In this document: positions 16,236 to 25,669 of the stretch, piece by piece
Layout: every line of letters begins with the position of its first letter
Position numbering within the stretch: position 1 is the first letter of the stretch
Source: Halorarius halobius
GTDB lineage: Archaea; Halobacteriota; Halobacteria; Halobacteriales; Haloarculaceae
Reading direction: 5' to 3'
Assembly: GCF_024298865.1 (NCBI RefSeq)
Contig: NZ_CP101161.1
Location: forward strand, 3,431,227-3,495,226
DNA length: 64,000 nt
The notes under the pieces: generated by a model
Database searches by the model: none
Told to the model about the DNA's origin: nothing
Seen by the model: the letters and a program-made list of their open reading frames with translations, nothing else
Program-made: the position numbers and the translations under genes

Positions 16236-17174
16236 TTACTCCCGGCGGTCGCCGTCGGCCGGCGGCTCGCCGCCGTCGGCCCGGACGCCGCCGCGGGGCG
16301 GGCGCTTCCCGCCGAGGTCGTGGTCCTCGCCCGTCACGAGATACAGCACGTCCTCGACGACGACCTTCAGTTCGGGGAGTTCCCGCACCACCAGCGCGAG
16401 GATGATGACGAGCGCAACCACCGACAGCGACTGGGCGATGATGCGGTCCGCGACGAGGAAGGAGACGAGTTCCGGCTGGCTCTCGCCGAACAGCGTCATC
16501 ACGGCGTCGGGGAACACCTGGAACCACTGGTGGCCGTACGCGAGCGTGATGAACACGTTCCGCACGATGTTCAGCACCCAGATGACGGGAAGCGAGACCG
16601 CGAGCGCACGCATCTTCCGGTCGAGCGGGGCACGCACGGCGGCGATGAGGCCGACGAAGATGGCCATCGACCCCAGCCCGGTGCAGGCCAGCAGTATCTC
16701 GGAAGAGCGAACCGGAACGCCCGCCTCGTTGTGATAGAGGAACACGTTTCGGACCCCATCACGGGTGACGACCTCGGGGCTGTAGCCCAGCATCCCCACC
16801 GTCCACTCGATCTGGCGGGTCACCGTCTCGATGAGCGGTTCGCTGATCCACGAGATGGTCGTCGCCGGCAGATACACGAGCCCCATGACCGCGACGCCCC
16901 GGGAGAGTATCATCAGCGTGTCGCGACCGCGGTAGAGGAGGTAGCCGACGTACGCCGAGGCGGGCACCGCGGCCGCCGATAGCACGCCCTCGATGATGGA
17001 CTGCTGTTCGAACGCGAAGTGAGGTATCAGGACCGCCCAGAACACGGCGAACAGCCCCCACGCGCCCGCGGTCAGCGTCCGGCCGAGCCGCTCGTCGTAC
17101 CGCTCGACGAGCACGCCGGCGACGAACGCGGCCACGGTCAGCCACGCGAGCAGTGTGGTCGGTCCCTGCGGCAT
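16236..17174 (-). CDS. artA: Archaeosortase A paralogue 2
   Basis: A 312-residue archaeosortase clearly homologous to its downstream neighbour; PHFAF, PASxYVGYLL, RKxRALAVSLPVI and FPDAVMTLFG are shared. The predicted catalytic residues are Cys164 (LACTGLGSM), Arg205 (NIVRNVFI) and Arg244 (VADRIIAQS). The length and the GVRNVFLYHNE loop look like the standard haloarchaeal ArtA, so this may be the ancestral copy and paralogue 1 the derived one; that is inference. All catalytic positions are intact in both, so neither looks like a pseudogene. Its substrates probably include the S-layer protein encoded nearby. Confidence 0.88.
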   Translation of the reverse strand: MPQGPTTLLAWLTVAAFVAGVLVERYDERLGRTLTAGAWGLFAVFWAVLIPHFAFEQQSIIEGVLSAAAVPASAYVGYLLYRGRDTLMILSRGVAVMGLVYLPATTISWISEPLIETVTRQIEWTVGMLGYSPEVVTRDGVRNVFLYHNEAGVPVRSSEILLACTGLGSMAIFVGLIAAVRAPLDRKMRALAVSLPVIWVLNIVRNVFITLAYGHQWFQVFPDAVMTLFGESQPELVSFLVADRIIAQSLSVVALVIILALVVRELPELKVVVEDVLYLVTGEDHDLGGKRPPRGGVRADGGEPPADGDRRE

Positions 17175-17234
17175 CTGTCCGTAGTTGTGCGGTTCGACCT
17201 ATCAAGTTGTTGGCTCCGTGCGCGACACGCGGGA

Positions 17235-18668
17235 CTACCCGGGACAGGGTCGGTCCGCGAGCGTCTCCCGCCGGGTCGGCCCGGCGCCGTCGAGGCGCAC
17301 CTGCTGGGTCACGAGCGTCACCTCGACGCGTACGAGCCGCGAGTCGTGGCGTCGGTCCCACCGCTCACAGAGGTACGCCCCGAACCGGTCGCGCAACGCC
17401 TCTGTTCCCGGTCCCCGGAGATGCTGCTGGTACAGATACCAGCGGTGGCCCGGATACGTCGCGTCCACGTCGGACGGCGAGGCGGTCGCCGCACCGGCAA
17501 ACAGGTCCACGCGCTTCCCGGCCGCCGTCTCGCCGACGGTGACGTAGTAGGCGTCCGTCTGGACCGGCACGGGCGCGAACATGTCCCACCGGCGCTGTTC
17601 GGGGTCGACCGTGTCGGCACCCGTACCCGGAAGGACGACGAGTCCCAGCGAGGCGGCGTTCCACGCGAGTACGAACGCGAGAAGCACCGCAGCGACGGCC
17701 TGCGTCGACGGCGGTTCCAGCCGGGCGACCGTGGCCGGAACGACTGTGGCGGCATCGCCCCGTCGGTCGCCCACCCTGTCGAGGAGACGCTCCCGGAGCG
17801 GCCGCGCGTGGCGCTCGATGCGGTCCCAGACCGACGCCGGCAGGAACGGGAGAAGCGAGACGACGGAGACCAGCGGGAACACGCCGAGACGGAGCGTCGC
17901 CAGCATGAACAGATGACCGCCCACGAGGGCACCCACAAGCAATGTCCGAGCGCGCCCGGCAGTCACCAGCAACAGCGGCGACGCGACCAGCAGTGCGAGC
18001 CACGCGTACGCGCCGACGGTGAGTAGCGTCGCCTGACCCGCGAGGAGGTCGCCCAGCCCCACCGTCAGCGCGTCGACGCCGAACACGTATCTGACCGCGG
18101 TGCCGGCGTGCCACGCGTCGCCGCGGAGCTTCAGGACCGCGTTCACGACGTACACCGCGAGCACCTGCAGGTACAGCCCCACCGTCGCCACGGACAGCAC
18201 CCGCTCGTCGGTGCCGGCGGCGTCGTAGCCCCACCGTGCGCCGAGCGGCACCAGCGACCCCCACAGAAGCAGGCGACGCAACAGCGAGTCGCCCGCGTTG
18301 AGTAGGGGCGGGTTCCGCAGGTGAAGCGAGACGACGAGCACGAACGCCACGACGGCGGCGGCCCGGCTGTGGACGCCGGCGACGAGCGCGACGGCGACCA
18401 GCGCCGTCAGCGCGAACAACAGCGCCTGCCACCACAGCGCCCCGAACAGCGCGTGAAGCGACAGCTCACCGAGCGTCGGATACGTCGCCCGGAGCAACGA
18501 CCGCGGGAGCACACCCCGGTCGGTGTAGAAAGCCGTCAGCGACCCCGCCCGCAACGCCAAATCGAGCAACAACACGACGCCGAGCCCGATGCGGAACGCC
18601 GCGAGAGCCCGCGGGTCGACGCCCAGCCGGTCGGCCAGAAGTCCGCGGATGCGCCGTGTGTCGGTCAT
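17235..18668 (-). CDS. HTTM-domain membrane protein (vitamin K-dependent carboxylase-like)
   Basis: A 477-residue multi-pass protein of the HTTM family, the membrane fold shared with gamma-glutamyl carboxylase. Typical features are the opening GVDPRALAAFRIGLGVVLL, the loop FYTDRGVLPRSLL, and the segment SLHLRNPPLLNAGDSLLRR (about residues 128-146). The last 150 residues are a soluble extension with WDMFAPVPVQTDAYYVTV. Bacterial and archaeal HTTM proteins have no demonstrated substrate. I chose the ATG at 18666-18668 because the family start follows it directly. It lies 60 bp upstream of the archaeosortase pair and just downstream of a Tat-signal protein gene, all on one strand. Confidence 0.8.
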   Translation of the reverse strand: MTDTRRIRGLLADRLGVDPRALAAFRIGLGVVLLLDLALRAGSLTAFYTDRGVLPRSLLRATYPTLGELSLHALFGALWWQALLFALTALVAVALVAGVHSRAAAVVAFVLVVSLHLRNPPLLNAGDSLLRRLLLWGSLVPLGARWGYDAAGTDERVLSVATVGLYLQVLAVYVVNAVLKLRGDAWHAGTAVRYVFGVDALTVGLGDLLAGQATLLTVGAYAWLALLVASPLLLVTAGRARTLLVGALVGGHLFMLATLRLGVFPLVSVVSLLPFLPASVWDRIERHARPLRERLLDRVGDRRGDAATVVPATVARLEPPSTQAVAAVLLAFVLAWNAASLGLVVLPGTGADTVDPEQRRWDMFAPVPVQTDAYYVTVGETAAGKRVDLFAGAATASPSDVDATYPGHRWYLYQQHLRGPGTEALRDRFGAYLCERWDRRHDSRLVRVEVTLVTQQVRLDGAGPTRRETLADRPCPG

Positions 18669-18765
18669 AAGACGGAGGACAGTACCGAGCACCGCCAACG
18701 CGAGTAAAGCTCTTGTGACCGGGCGGCGACGGCGAGCCTCCGCTGGTGGGCCGGGGGCGCCCCGC

Positions 18766-19773
18766 TCACGAGAAGCTGATACCCGTCGCCATATGCCGCC
18801 GGTTGTACGCCTCCAGCCCCTCGCCGAGCAGTCCCGTCAGCCCGAGGTCGTCGTACAGCGTCGCGTGGGTGTAGTCGACGAACGTCATCGGGACGACGTA
18901 GCCGTCGTCTTCGCGGAGGACGCTCCCGATGGCCGTGTAAACGTGTTTGTGCCGCCTGTCGTGGACGGTCCCGCCGAACACCGGGGCGGTCTGTTCCCGA
19001 GCCGGGACCGCATGGAGCGCCTCCACCGACCGGTTGGCGAACTCGTTGCAGAACAGCCCGGTTCCCTCGCTCGCCGCCACGGACTCGAACGCCACGTCCC
19101 CCCGGAACGACGGCCGAAGGGCGGCCGCACCGAAGATGACGTTGTCCTGGACCGACCCCGCCGCGTACCGGTCGAGGTCGTAGTGGGTGTGCTCGCGGAA
19201 CCCGTCGACGAGCCCCTCGACGACCGCCTCCGGGTCGGCGGGGTCCGCGCCGGCGAACCCCTCGACGGTGTCGGGCGACACGGCCACGCCCGAGCGCAGG
19301 AGTTCGACCGCCTCCGAAACCGGGTCGCCGGCCCGGACGCGGTCGAAGAACGACCCGTAGTTCGAAAACTCGAAGCGAACGTCCCCGTACAGCGACGCGA
19401 GCACGGGGACGCCGCTCTCGACGTAGCCATCGAGCCCGTACTCGGCGTCGATACCGGTCGCGGCGGCGGCCGACACCTCGGGAAGGTCGCGGCTCGCCAA
19501 CACCTGCTGGCCCCGCTGGATACGGACCGTCTCGTCCCACAGCAGGACGCGGTTGTCGCGCACGTCCGTCCGGCGCACGCCACGGAAAAACGCGGGCTCG
19601 ACCAGCGCCGTCAGATCCTGTTTCTTCAGGTTCGTCCCCAGCAGTTCGTAGCCGAGCAGGACGTTGTCGACCGCCACTCCCGCCGCGGTCGCGGTGAGTC
19701 CGCCCCCCAACAGCTTCAGCGTCCGACGCCTGTCGAGGTCCACATCGGCGTCGTCGGCCCGCTCGTTGCTCAC
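18766..19773 (-). CDS. Tat-signal-like exported protein of unknown function
   Basis: A 335-residue protein with an N terminus containing DLDRRRTLKLLGGGLTATAAG, a twin-arginine motif followed by a hydrophobic stretch, so it is probably exported folded and held in or near the membrane. I recognise no domain in the rest. Visible segments include NYGSFFDRVRAGDPVSEAV, GTGLFCNEFANRSVEALHA and GTVHDRRHKHVYTAIGSVL. The last shows His residues that might bind metal. It lies 98 bp upstream of the HTTM gene on the same strand, so a shared transcript and a joint surface role are plausible but unproven. Confidence 0.65.
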   Translation of the reverse strand: MSNERADDADVDLDRRRTLKLLGGGLTATAAGVAVDNVLLGYELLGTNLKKQDLTALVEPAFFRGVRRTDVRDNRVLLWDETVRIQRGQQVLASRDLPEVSAAAATGIDAEYGLDGYVESGVPVLASLYGDVRFEFSNYGSFFDRVRAGDPVSEAVELLRSGVAVSPDTVEGFAGADPADPEAVVEGLVDGFREHTHYDLDRYAAGSVQDNVIFGAAALRPSFRGDVAFESVAASEGTGLFCNEFANRSVEALHAVPAREQTAPVFGGTVHDRRHKHVYTAIGSVLREDDGYVVPMTFVDYTHATLYDDLGLTGLLGEGLEAYNRRHMATGISFS

Positions 19774-19900
19774 GTACGGACGTCACCGGCCGACGGTACG
19801 TATCTCCTTCGCCCGCGGGGTGCCGCGGCTATCGGACGTGGCACGCGAAAGAATGGAGTCCCGAATCGGATGACCGGGGTGGGTCCCGGTTATTCAGTCG

Positions 19901-22852
19901 TTAGTTCCGGCGCAGCGCCAGGAGCGCGGCACCGGCGAGTGCGATGACAGCGACGGCGAAGCCGAAGCCGGGCTGACCGGTCGGCGTCGGCGACGGCGTC
20001 GGCGTGCCATCGTCCGGCGTCGGCGACGCGGTCGGCGTCGGCGACGGCGACGGCGAGGCCGTCGGCGTCGGCGAGGCCGTCGGCGTCTCCTCCTCGACCG
20101 TCAGGGTCGCGGAGGCGACAACGGCCGAGCCGTTGGACGTGTACGGACTGTCCTCGGCGCCCTCGGACGTGACGAAGTCGTACTCCTCGTTGCCGTTCGT
20201 GTCGAGGTGCGGCATGGCGATGACCGTGCCGGTCTCGTCGTACGGCTGGTCGAGGGTGACCTCGATGTCCGAGTGCTCACCGGCTTCGAGGTACGCGGAC
20301 GTACCCCGGACGGAGGCGAACACGTCGCCCTCCAGGAGGCTCGCGTCGTGGATGGTGACGAAGCCACCGTCGGACAGCGTCGCCGAGTCGACCGTCACGG
20401 TCGACCCGTCGGACGTCTGGTTACCGATGGAGACAGTCGCAGTCGGGGCGGGCGCGACGACACCGGTCGTCTGCGCGTTGTCCTCGAAGCCCTGGTTCGG
20501 GATGGTGACGGTGAACGTCGTGTTCTGCGAGACGTTCGAGAAGTCGAACGTCGCCGCGAACGAACCGTCAGCCTGCACCGTTGCCGGGCTGGACTTGAGG
20601 AACGCACCAGTGCCTTCCGAGCGCGCGCGGACGGACAGCTCGCTACCGGGCGCGAGGTTCGTCGTCCCAGTGATGTTCTGGCTGGGCCGCGGCTCGACGA
20701 CGATCTCGTCGTCGGAGTTCGTGTCCAGCGTGACCTCGGGGTCCTGAACCGTGAACTGAGCGGTCACGGATTCAGTCTCGCCCTCGGGCACGTACTCGCT
20801 GTGGTCACCGTCGATGGTGAACGTCACGTTGTACGTCTCGCCATCCTGGAGCCGCAGGTCGGACGTGTCGCCCTGCGTCGCGCGGGCGGCCTGCGTGTCG
20901 ATGGTGACGTAGAACTGGTTGGCGCTCTCGTCGAAGTTGAACTGGACGGTGTCGGAGCCGCCCGCAGCGACGGTGTTCTCGTCGCTCGTGTACTCGATCT
21001 GCTTCGGCAGCGCGTTCGTGCTCGCCGAAGCCTCGACGATGGACACGGAGACGCCGTTGTTGGTGCCGTTGGCGAGGTCCGTCTCGCTGGCGGCGTACGC
21101 GTAGATGCCGGAGACGTCGAACTCGGTGACAGCGAAGTCACCGATCGCGACGGCGTCGGCTCGCGTACTGGACTCACGCGTGAGCGTGGAGTTGCTCAGG
21201 TCGGAGTTGTCAGGTGCGACGTACTGGGTCGCGTTGTCGGTACTCCGGTCAGTGACCGAGATGACCGCAAGGTCCTGGGTCTCGAGGTCGCCACCGTCGT
21301 CAGTGAAGACCTCGAGGTCGTAGTTGTCCGACGCGAGTCGAGCGTCGTCCGGCAGCTCGTCGGTCTCAAGCTTGACCGACGAGAGCGAGTCAGTGCCGTC
21401 GTCGTTGTCGTCGGCGTCCAGGACGCGGAAGACGCGGTCTTCGTTACCCTTGGACTTGCCGGCGAGGTACGTGTTCCACTCGATGGTCGCGACGCCGTCA
21501 CCGTCGTCGTCGGAGACCATCATCGTGGCGTTGTAGTTCACATCGTCGCCACCGACCCAGAGGGTCACCGTTCCACCCTGCTGCATCTCGATGGTGAAGG
21601 TGGCGTTGTCACCGCGCTCCTGCACGTAGGAGGACTGACCGAACGTCGCCTGCTTGACGCCGGCCTTGTTGATCTCCAGGAAGTCGGAGCCCGATGCGGT
21701 CGTGTCCTCAACCTCGAAGTTGAAGGTGTAGTTGCCCGTCGGAGCGTCCGTGGTGCTCTCGTACTCGTAGGTGCCGTCGCCGTTGATCTGGAGCGTGGTG
21801 CTCCCGAAGACCTCAGAGACAGCCGAGTCGCTGAGGTCCGGCGAGGACACGGTGAGGTTGTACGAGCCACGGTTGCTCACGGTGCTGACCGAGACGTTGT
21901 CGCCCTGGACGACGGTATCCTCGTCGATAGTGACGTCCAGGTCCTGCTCGTTGATCAGAACGCTCTCGTCATCTTCGATAACCGAGTCAGTGGTCGTGCC
22001 GGTCTGGATACCACTGCTGTTAGTGATGACGCGGTCACCGTTGTTGTCAACGATGACGTACTCGCCCTCGAGACCGGCCGTGTTGATCAGGACCGTCCCC
22101 TCCTCGTTCAGGACGATCTCCTTCGGGTTGTTGCCACGGACCTGGTCGCCGTTGACCGTGTTGGTCGAGTAGAGCTTGAACGTGTCGCTCGCGTTGCCCG
22201 GCGACTGGAAGAACAGCATCTGGCCGGACCAGCGGAGCGAACCGGTGTCGAACGTGGCGTCACCGTCGTTCGTCTCGTACGGCGGGTCCTGGTCACCGCC
22301 ACCGCCACCGCCGCCAGCGGTCGCGATGATCTCGTAGGAGTCAGCGCGGTCGGAGAAGCTCGACCCCGCGACGTTCCGGAGCTCCGAGTAGAACACGTAG
22401 GAGCCGTTGTCGCCGTTGACGACGTCACGGATAGCGATAGTGACGTTCTCACCGGCGGCGACGCTCCGCGTGTTCTGGAGCTTGAAGCGCAGGACACCGT
22501 CGCTGGACTTCTCCTGGACGGAGAAGGAGTCCTGGTATTCGGACCCGTTGATGTACAGCGAGATGTCGGACGACGTGACACCGCTCAGGTCGGGGGACGT
22601 CGCGTTCCCGTTGTCGGTGAAGTCGACGTACACCGTCTGAAGGGTGCCAGCGTTGTCTGCCATCTGTTCTTGGTTATACGTTACACCGTCCTGCCCCTCA
22701 GCATCCGCATCCCCGGTGGATGTGGTGAGGTCCAGGTTACCGGAACCGGCCGCAGCAGCCGAGCCTGCGAGTGCGATGGAGCCCGCAAAGACGGACGTGA
22801 CCATCAGCACCGTCAGGACGATGCTGCGAACTTTGTCGTGTGTTCCTGTCAT
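19901..22852 (-). CDS. csg: S-layer glycoprotein with PGF-CTERM anchor
   Basis: A 983-residue major surface glycoprotein candidate. The N terminus MTGTHDKVRSIVLTVLMVTS continues to SAAAAG and matches the conserved haloarchaeal surface-glycoprotein signal peptide. The long ectodomain is acidic with beta-rich immunoglobulin-like segments and many N-x-S/T sequons. Around residue 195 is a run of seven Gly before DQDPPYETNDG. A Thr/Pro/Ser stalk (ASPTPTASPSPSPTPTASP) precedes the C-terminal QPGFGFAVAVIALAGAALLALRRN-type PGF-CTERM signal, which archaeosortase A processes. Of two ATGs I chose 22850-22852, where the conserved signal begins. A strong TATA-like box and structured leader precede it. Confidence 0.9.
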   Translation of the reverse strand: MTGTHDKVRSIVLTVLMVTSVFAGSIALAGSAAAAGSGNLDLTTSTGDADAEGQDGVTYNQEQMADNAGTLQTVYVDFTDNGNATSPDLSGVTSSDISLYINGSEYQDSFSVQEKSSDGVLRFKLQNTRSVAAGENVTIAIRDVVNGDNGSYVFYSELRNVAGSSFSDRADSYEIIATAGGGGGGGDQDPPYETNDGDATFDTGSLRWSGQMLFFQSPGNASDTFKLYSTNTVNGDQVRGNNPKEIVLNEEGTVLINTAGLEGEYVIVDNNGDRVITNSSGIQTGTTTDSVIEDDESVLINEQDLDVTIDEDTVVQGDNVSVSTVSNRGSYNLTVSSPDLSDSAVSEVFGSTTLQINGDGTYEYESTTDAPTGNYTFNFEVEDTTASGSDFLEINKAGVKQATFGQSSYVQERGDNATFTIEMQQGGTVTLWVGGDDVNYNATMMVSDDDGDGVATIEWNTYLAGKSKGNEDRVFRVLDADDNDDGTDSLSSVKLETDELPDDARLASDNYDLEVFTDDGGDLETQDLAVISVTDRSTDNATQYVAPDNSDLSNSTLTRESSTRADAVAIGDFAVTEFDVSGIYAYAASETDLANGTNNGVSVSIVEASASTNALPKQIEYTSDENTVAAGGSDTVQFNFDESANQFYVTIDTQAARATQGDTSDLRLQDGETYNVTFTIDGDHSEYVPEGETESVTAQFTVQDPEVTLDTNSDDEIVVEPRPSQNITGTTNLAPGSELSVRARSEGTGAFLKSSPATVQADGSFAATFDFSNVSQNTTFTVTIPNQGFEDNAQTTGVVAPAPTATVSIGNQTSDGSTVTVDSATLSDGGFVTIHDASLLEGDVFASVRGTSAYLEAGEHSDIEVTLDQPYDETGTVIAMPHLDTNGNEEYDFVTSEGAEDSPYTSNGSAVVASATLTVEEETPTASPTPTASPSPSPTPTASPTPDDGTPTPSPTPTGQPGFGFAVAVIALAGAALLALRRN

Positions 22853-22866
22853 AGTTGGTTGTGTAC

Positions 22867-22990
22867 CGAACGGCAACAGTTCGTTTCGCCCGTCAGGACG
22901 TGACGCGTGTCACGGGTAGACCCGACGGCGGTACTCCGTACTGTCACCATGGGTAGGGGTACATCCAGACGAACTGGCGCTCGTTATAAA
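22867..22990 (-). promoter_or_regulatory. S-layer promoter and structured 5' leader
   Basis: On the minus strand TTTATAA (22984-22990) is a good archaeal TATA box, which puts transcription start near 22960 and gives a leader of about 100 nt. The leader contains the hairpins CGTGAC-GCGT-GTCACG (22899-22914) and CGAAC/GTTCG (22867-22871 with 22879-22883). Long structured leaders are known for haloarchaeal S-layer mRNAs, unlike most haloarchaeal transcripts. Confidence 0.6.
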
Positions 22991-23139
22991 TGTTTTGTGG
23001 TCAACTGGGGGTCTTGCCAACGCTCGACACACCCGAAAATGCCGGTCACAGACGGTTTGCGAAGGTTTGCCACGCGTCGGACGCTCGCACGACGTTCGGC
23101 TTACACGGAACTGACAAGAGGGGGTCAGCGGCCGAGCAG

Positions 23140-23913
23140 TCAGTCCGTGACCCGACCTTCGAGCAGTTCTATCTCGTGTCCATCGCGCGTGCGCGTGAAC
23201 GCGAACATGTTGTCACAGGACTCGGGGTCGCGGTAGTCGTCGGCCTCCCGGGTCATCAGCCGGTCCCACGCTTCGTCGAGGTCGTCGACGCGGGCCGCGA
23301 GATGGCCCCACGCGTCGCCCATCGTGTACGTGCGCCCGTCGTAGTTGTACGTCAACTCGACGGCCATCGCCTCGCGGTCCGCCTCCGGCGGCTCCACGAA
23401 GTAATTGGCGAACGAATCGGCCTCCCAGCGGCCGGTGTGCTCGTACTCGAACTTCCGGGTCCAGAAGCCGAGCGCCGCGTCGGCGTCCTCGACCCGAATC
23501 ATCGTGTGGTCCAGCGACCACAGCGGGCCGTAGTCACGCTTGACGAGTTCTATCTCGTGGCCGTCGGGGTCCTTCACGAACGCGTAGCGGTTGCCACACG
23601 ACTCGGGGTCGCGGTAGTCCTCGACGCCACCCTCCATGAGTTCGTCGTACCGCTGCTGGAGTTCGTCCTCGGGGACGCGCACGGCGATGTGGCCCCACGC
23701 GTCGCCCATCTCGTAGTCGGACTCGCCGTGGTTGTACGTCAACTCCAGGACGGCGCCGTCTTCGCCGACGTCCTCGGGGCCGACGTAGACGTTGGTGAAC
23801 GTGTCGGCCTCCCAGCGGCCCTTCTCCTCGTAGTCGAAGTGGGTGGTGTAGAACTCCAGCGACGCCTCGAGATCGCCGACGCGGACCATCGTGTGGTCGA
23901 GTGGTGCGTGCAT
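23140..23913 (-). CDS. Glyoxalase-like protein with tandem VOC domains
   Basis: A 257-residue protein with two vicinal-oxygen-chelate domains. The repeats start LDHTMVRVGDLEASLEFY and LDHTMIRVEDADAALGFW, each with a helix, a MGDAWGHIAVRV or MGDAWGHLAARV strand and a terminal GHEIELVKR or GHEIELLEG strand. The His and Glu residues in HTM, GHI/GHL and HEIEL are the usual metal ligands. A fused pair can form a complete active site in one chain. Lactoylglutathione lyase is the common annotation, but haloarchaea lack glutathione, so the substrate is open. The ATG at 23911-23913 begins the first repeat. Confidence 0.82.
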   Translation of the reverse strand: MHAPLDHTMVRVGDLEASLEFYTTHFDYEEKGRWEADTFTNVYVGPEDVGEDGAVLELTYNHGESDYEMGDAWGHIAVRVPEDELQQRYDELMEGGVEDYRDPESCGNRYAFVKDPDGHEIELVKRDYGPLWSLDHTMIRVEDADAALGFWTRKFEYEHTGRWEADSFANYFVEPPEADREAMAVELTYNYDGRTYTMGDAWGHLAARVDDLDEAWDRLMTREADDYRDPESCDNMFAFTRTRDGHEIELLEGRVTD

Positions 23914-23979
23914 ACGTGTCCGGCCACGCGCGGGCGAGCGAAAAGCGTTCGGCACGCGGACTCGTCGCCGGGCGTGGAC

Positions 23980-24459
23980 TCACTCGATGGGCGCGAGCAC
24001 GGCGGCCCGGAGTGCCGGCCAGTAGTACCACCACGCGACGCCGAACACGGCGACCAGCCCCACCGGAAGCGGGGTCCACGTCAGCCGGTGGCTGAACGCG
24101 AACGTGACGCCGAGGTGAGCGACTCCCGACAGCACCAGCGCGCCCGCGGTGACCCGTGCATCCTCGCGGTCCAGAAGCGCCCCCGCCGCGCCGCTGGCGA
24201 GCGCGACCAGATACAGCAGGACGCTCGCGGGCCACAGCTGCGGGTTACGCGGGAGGCCGCCGCCGGCGAGGAAGAACCGATAGACGGGAACGAACCGTAT
24301 CGTCGGGTCGAGCGCGGGGTTGTAGTCGACGACCAGAAACGGCAACACGGCGGTTGCGCGGCCGCCGGCGACGAGAAACAGCGTCCACGGGACGGCCGCG
24401 AGCGCGACCAGCGCGGCGAGTCGACGACGGGGACTCCCCCGGGCTGAGACGGTCGACAC
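23980..24459 (-). CDS. Four-helix membrane protein, TIGR04206-like
   Basis: A 159-residue integral membrane protein with four or five hydrophobic segments (AALVALAAVPWTLFLVAGG, ASVLLYLVALASGAAGALL, TAGALVLSGVAHLGVTFAF, VGLVAVFGVAWWYYWPAL). The conserved-looking loop FRFVPVYRFF-type segment (IRFVPVYRFFLAGGG) and the overall arrangement recall the haloarchaeal TIGR04206 family, whose function is unknown. That family call is from memory. The gene follows the DRG GTPase with 3 bp between them and is probably cotranscribed. Confidence 0.65.
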   Translation of the reverse strand: MSTVSARGSPRRRLAALVALAAVPWTLFLVAGGRATAVLPFLVVDYNPALDPTIRFVPVYRFFLAGGGLPRNPQLWPASVLLYLVALASGAAGALLDREDARVTAGALVLSGVAHLGVTFAFSHRLTWTPLPVGLVAVFGVAWWYYWPALRAAVLAPIE

Positions 24460-24462
24460 GGC

Positions 24463-25578
24463 TCACTTCCGTGCGACGATGCGGAGCACGTCCTCGTCGG
24501 CGAGTTCGTGGTCGCGGCCCACCTGCTGTTCGTCGTGTTTCGCGCTCTCGCCGGTGACGCGGGCGAACCGGAACCGCTCGTCGAAGCTCCCCCCGAGTCT
24601 GTGGAGGGCATCCTCGACGGTGTTCTCCTCCTCGGTGAGCACTAGCGGCTCCTCGTAGTCGACGCCGCGTCCCGGCTTGTCCATGTAGATGCGTATCAGA
24701 CCAAGTTTCTCCCAGATGGTCTCCTTCAGCGAGTCGAGCCCCTTCCCCTCCTCGGCGGAGATGAACACCGCCTCCTCGGGGTCGATGTCGTGGGCGCGCA
24801 GTTGCTCGTTGACCGTCTCGAGGTAGTCCTCCTCGATGAGGTCGGCCTTGTTGACCGTGACCGCCGACGGGAGATACACCCGGTTGTCCATCAGCGCGTC
24901 GACCAGCTGGTCGATGTCGAGGTTCTGTCGGATGGTGATGTCGGCGTTGACGTAGCCGTACTGGCGACACACCTGCTCGATGGTCTCTTCGTCGAGGTCG
25001 ACGCCGTCGGCTTTCGTCACCTTCAGCCCGCCTTTCGGCCGTTTGGTGACGGAGATGCTCGGTGATTCCTGGTCGAGGCGAATCTTGTTCTCGTACAGTT
25101 CGTCGCTGAGTCGCTGGTACTGGTCGATTTCGAACACCGAAAGCACGAACAGGACGAGGTCCGCAGTGCGGACGACCGACAGCACCTCCTGGCCGCCGCC
25201 CCGCCCCTCGGCGGCGCCCTCGATGAGACCAGGCACGTCGAGCAACTGGATGTTCGCACCCTGGTACTTCAACATTCCCGGGTTCACGTCCAGCGTCGTG
25301 AACTCGTAGGAACCGACTTCGCTGTCGGCGTTCGTCAGGGCGTTGAGGAGCGTCGACTTGCCGACGGAGGGGAACCCGACCAGCGCGACGGTGGCGTCGC
25401 CGGTCTTTTCGACGGCGTAGCCGCCACCGCCGCCGGAGCCGGACTGTTGCTGTTCGAGCTTCTCCTTTTTCTCCGCGAGCTTCGCTTTCAGGCGGCCGAT
25501 GTGGGCTTCCGTCGACTTGTTGTAGGGGGTTTCGGCGATCTCCTCCTCGATCTCCTCGATCTCCTCTTCGAGCCCCAT
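24463..25578 (-). CDS. DRG-family GTP-binding protein
   Basis: A 371-residue TRAFAC-class GTPase of the DRG/Obg group, associated with ribosomes and translation in eukaryotes and archaea. An N-terminal coiled helix (1-45) precedes a Gly-rich hinge (SGSGGGGG). The G1 motif GFPSVGKST is at 69-77, G3 DVPGLIEG at 114-121, and G4 NKAD near 245. A C-terminal TGS domain (about 290-371; IRIYMDKPGRGVDYEEPLVL onward) ends in ADEDVLRIVARK. Length and domain order are standard for archaeal DRG. It lies upstream of the TIGR04206-like membrane gene. Confidence 0.92.
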   Translation of the reverse strand: MGLEEEIEEIEEEIAETPYNKSTEAHIGRLKAKLAEKKEKLEQQQSGSGGGGGYAVEKTGDATVALVGFPSVGKSTLLNALTNADSEVGSYEFTTLDVNPGMLKYQGANIQLLDVPGLIEGAAEGRGGGQEVLSVVRTADLVLFVLSVFEIDQYQRLSDELYENKIRLDQESPSISVTKRPKGGLKVTKADGVDLDEETIEQVCRQYGYVNADITIRQNLDIDQLVDALMDNRVYLPSAVTVNKADLIEEDYLETVNEQLRAHDIDPEEAVFISAEEGKGLDSLKETIWEKLGLIRIYMDKPGRGVDYEEPLVLTEEENTVEDALHRLGGSFDERFRFARVTGESAKHDEQQVGRDHELADEDVLRIVARK

Positions 25579-25669
25579 TACCGGGGAGTCGGCCGCTGAT
25601 GTGGAAAAGTCTGTCCGTTGGCCTCGCCGGGAAGGCCGACGTTATGCCCCCGGAACCGCTATGCGGGCT

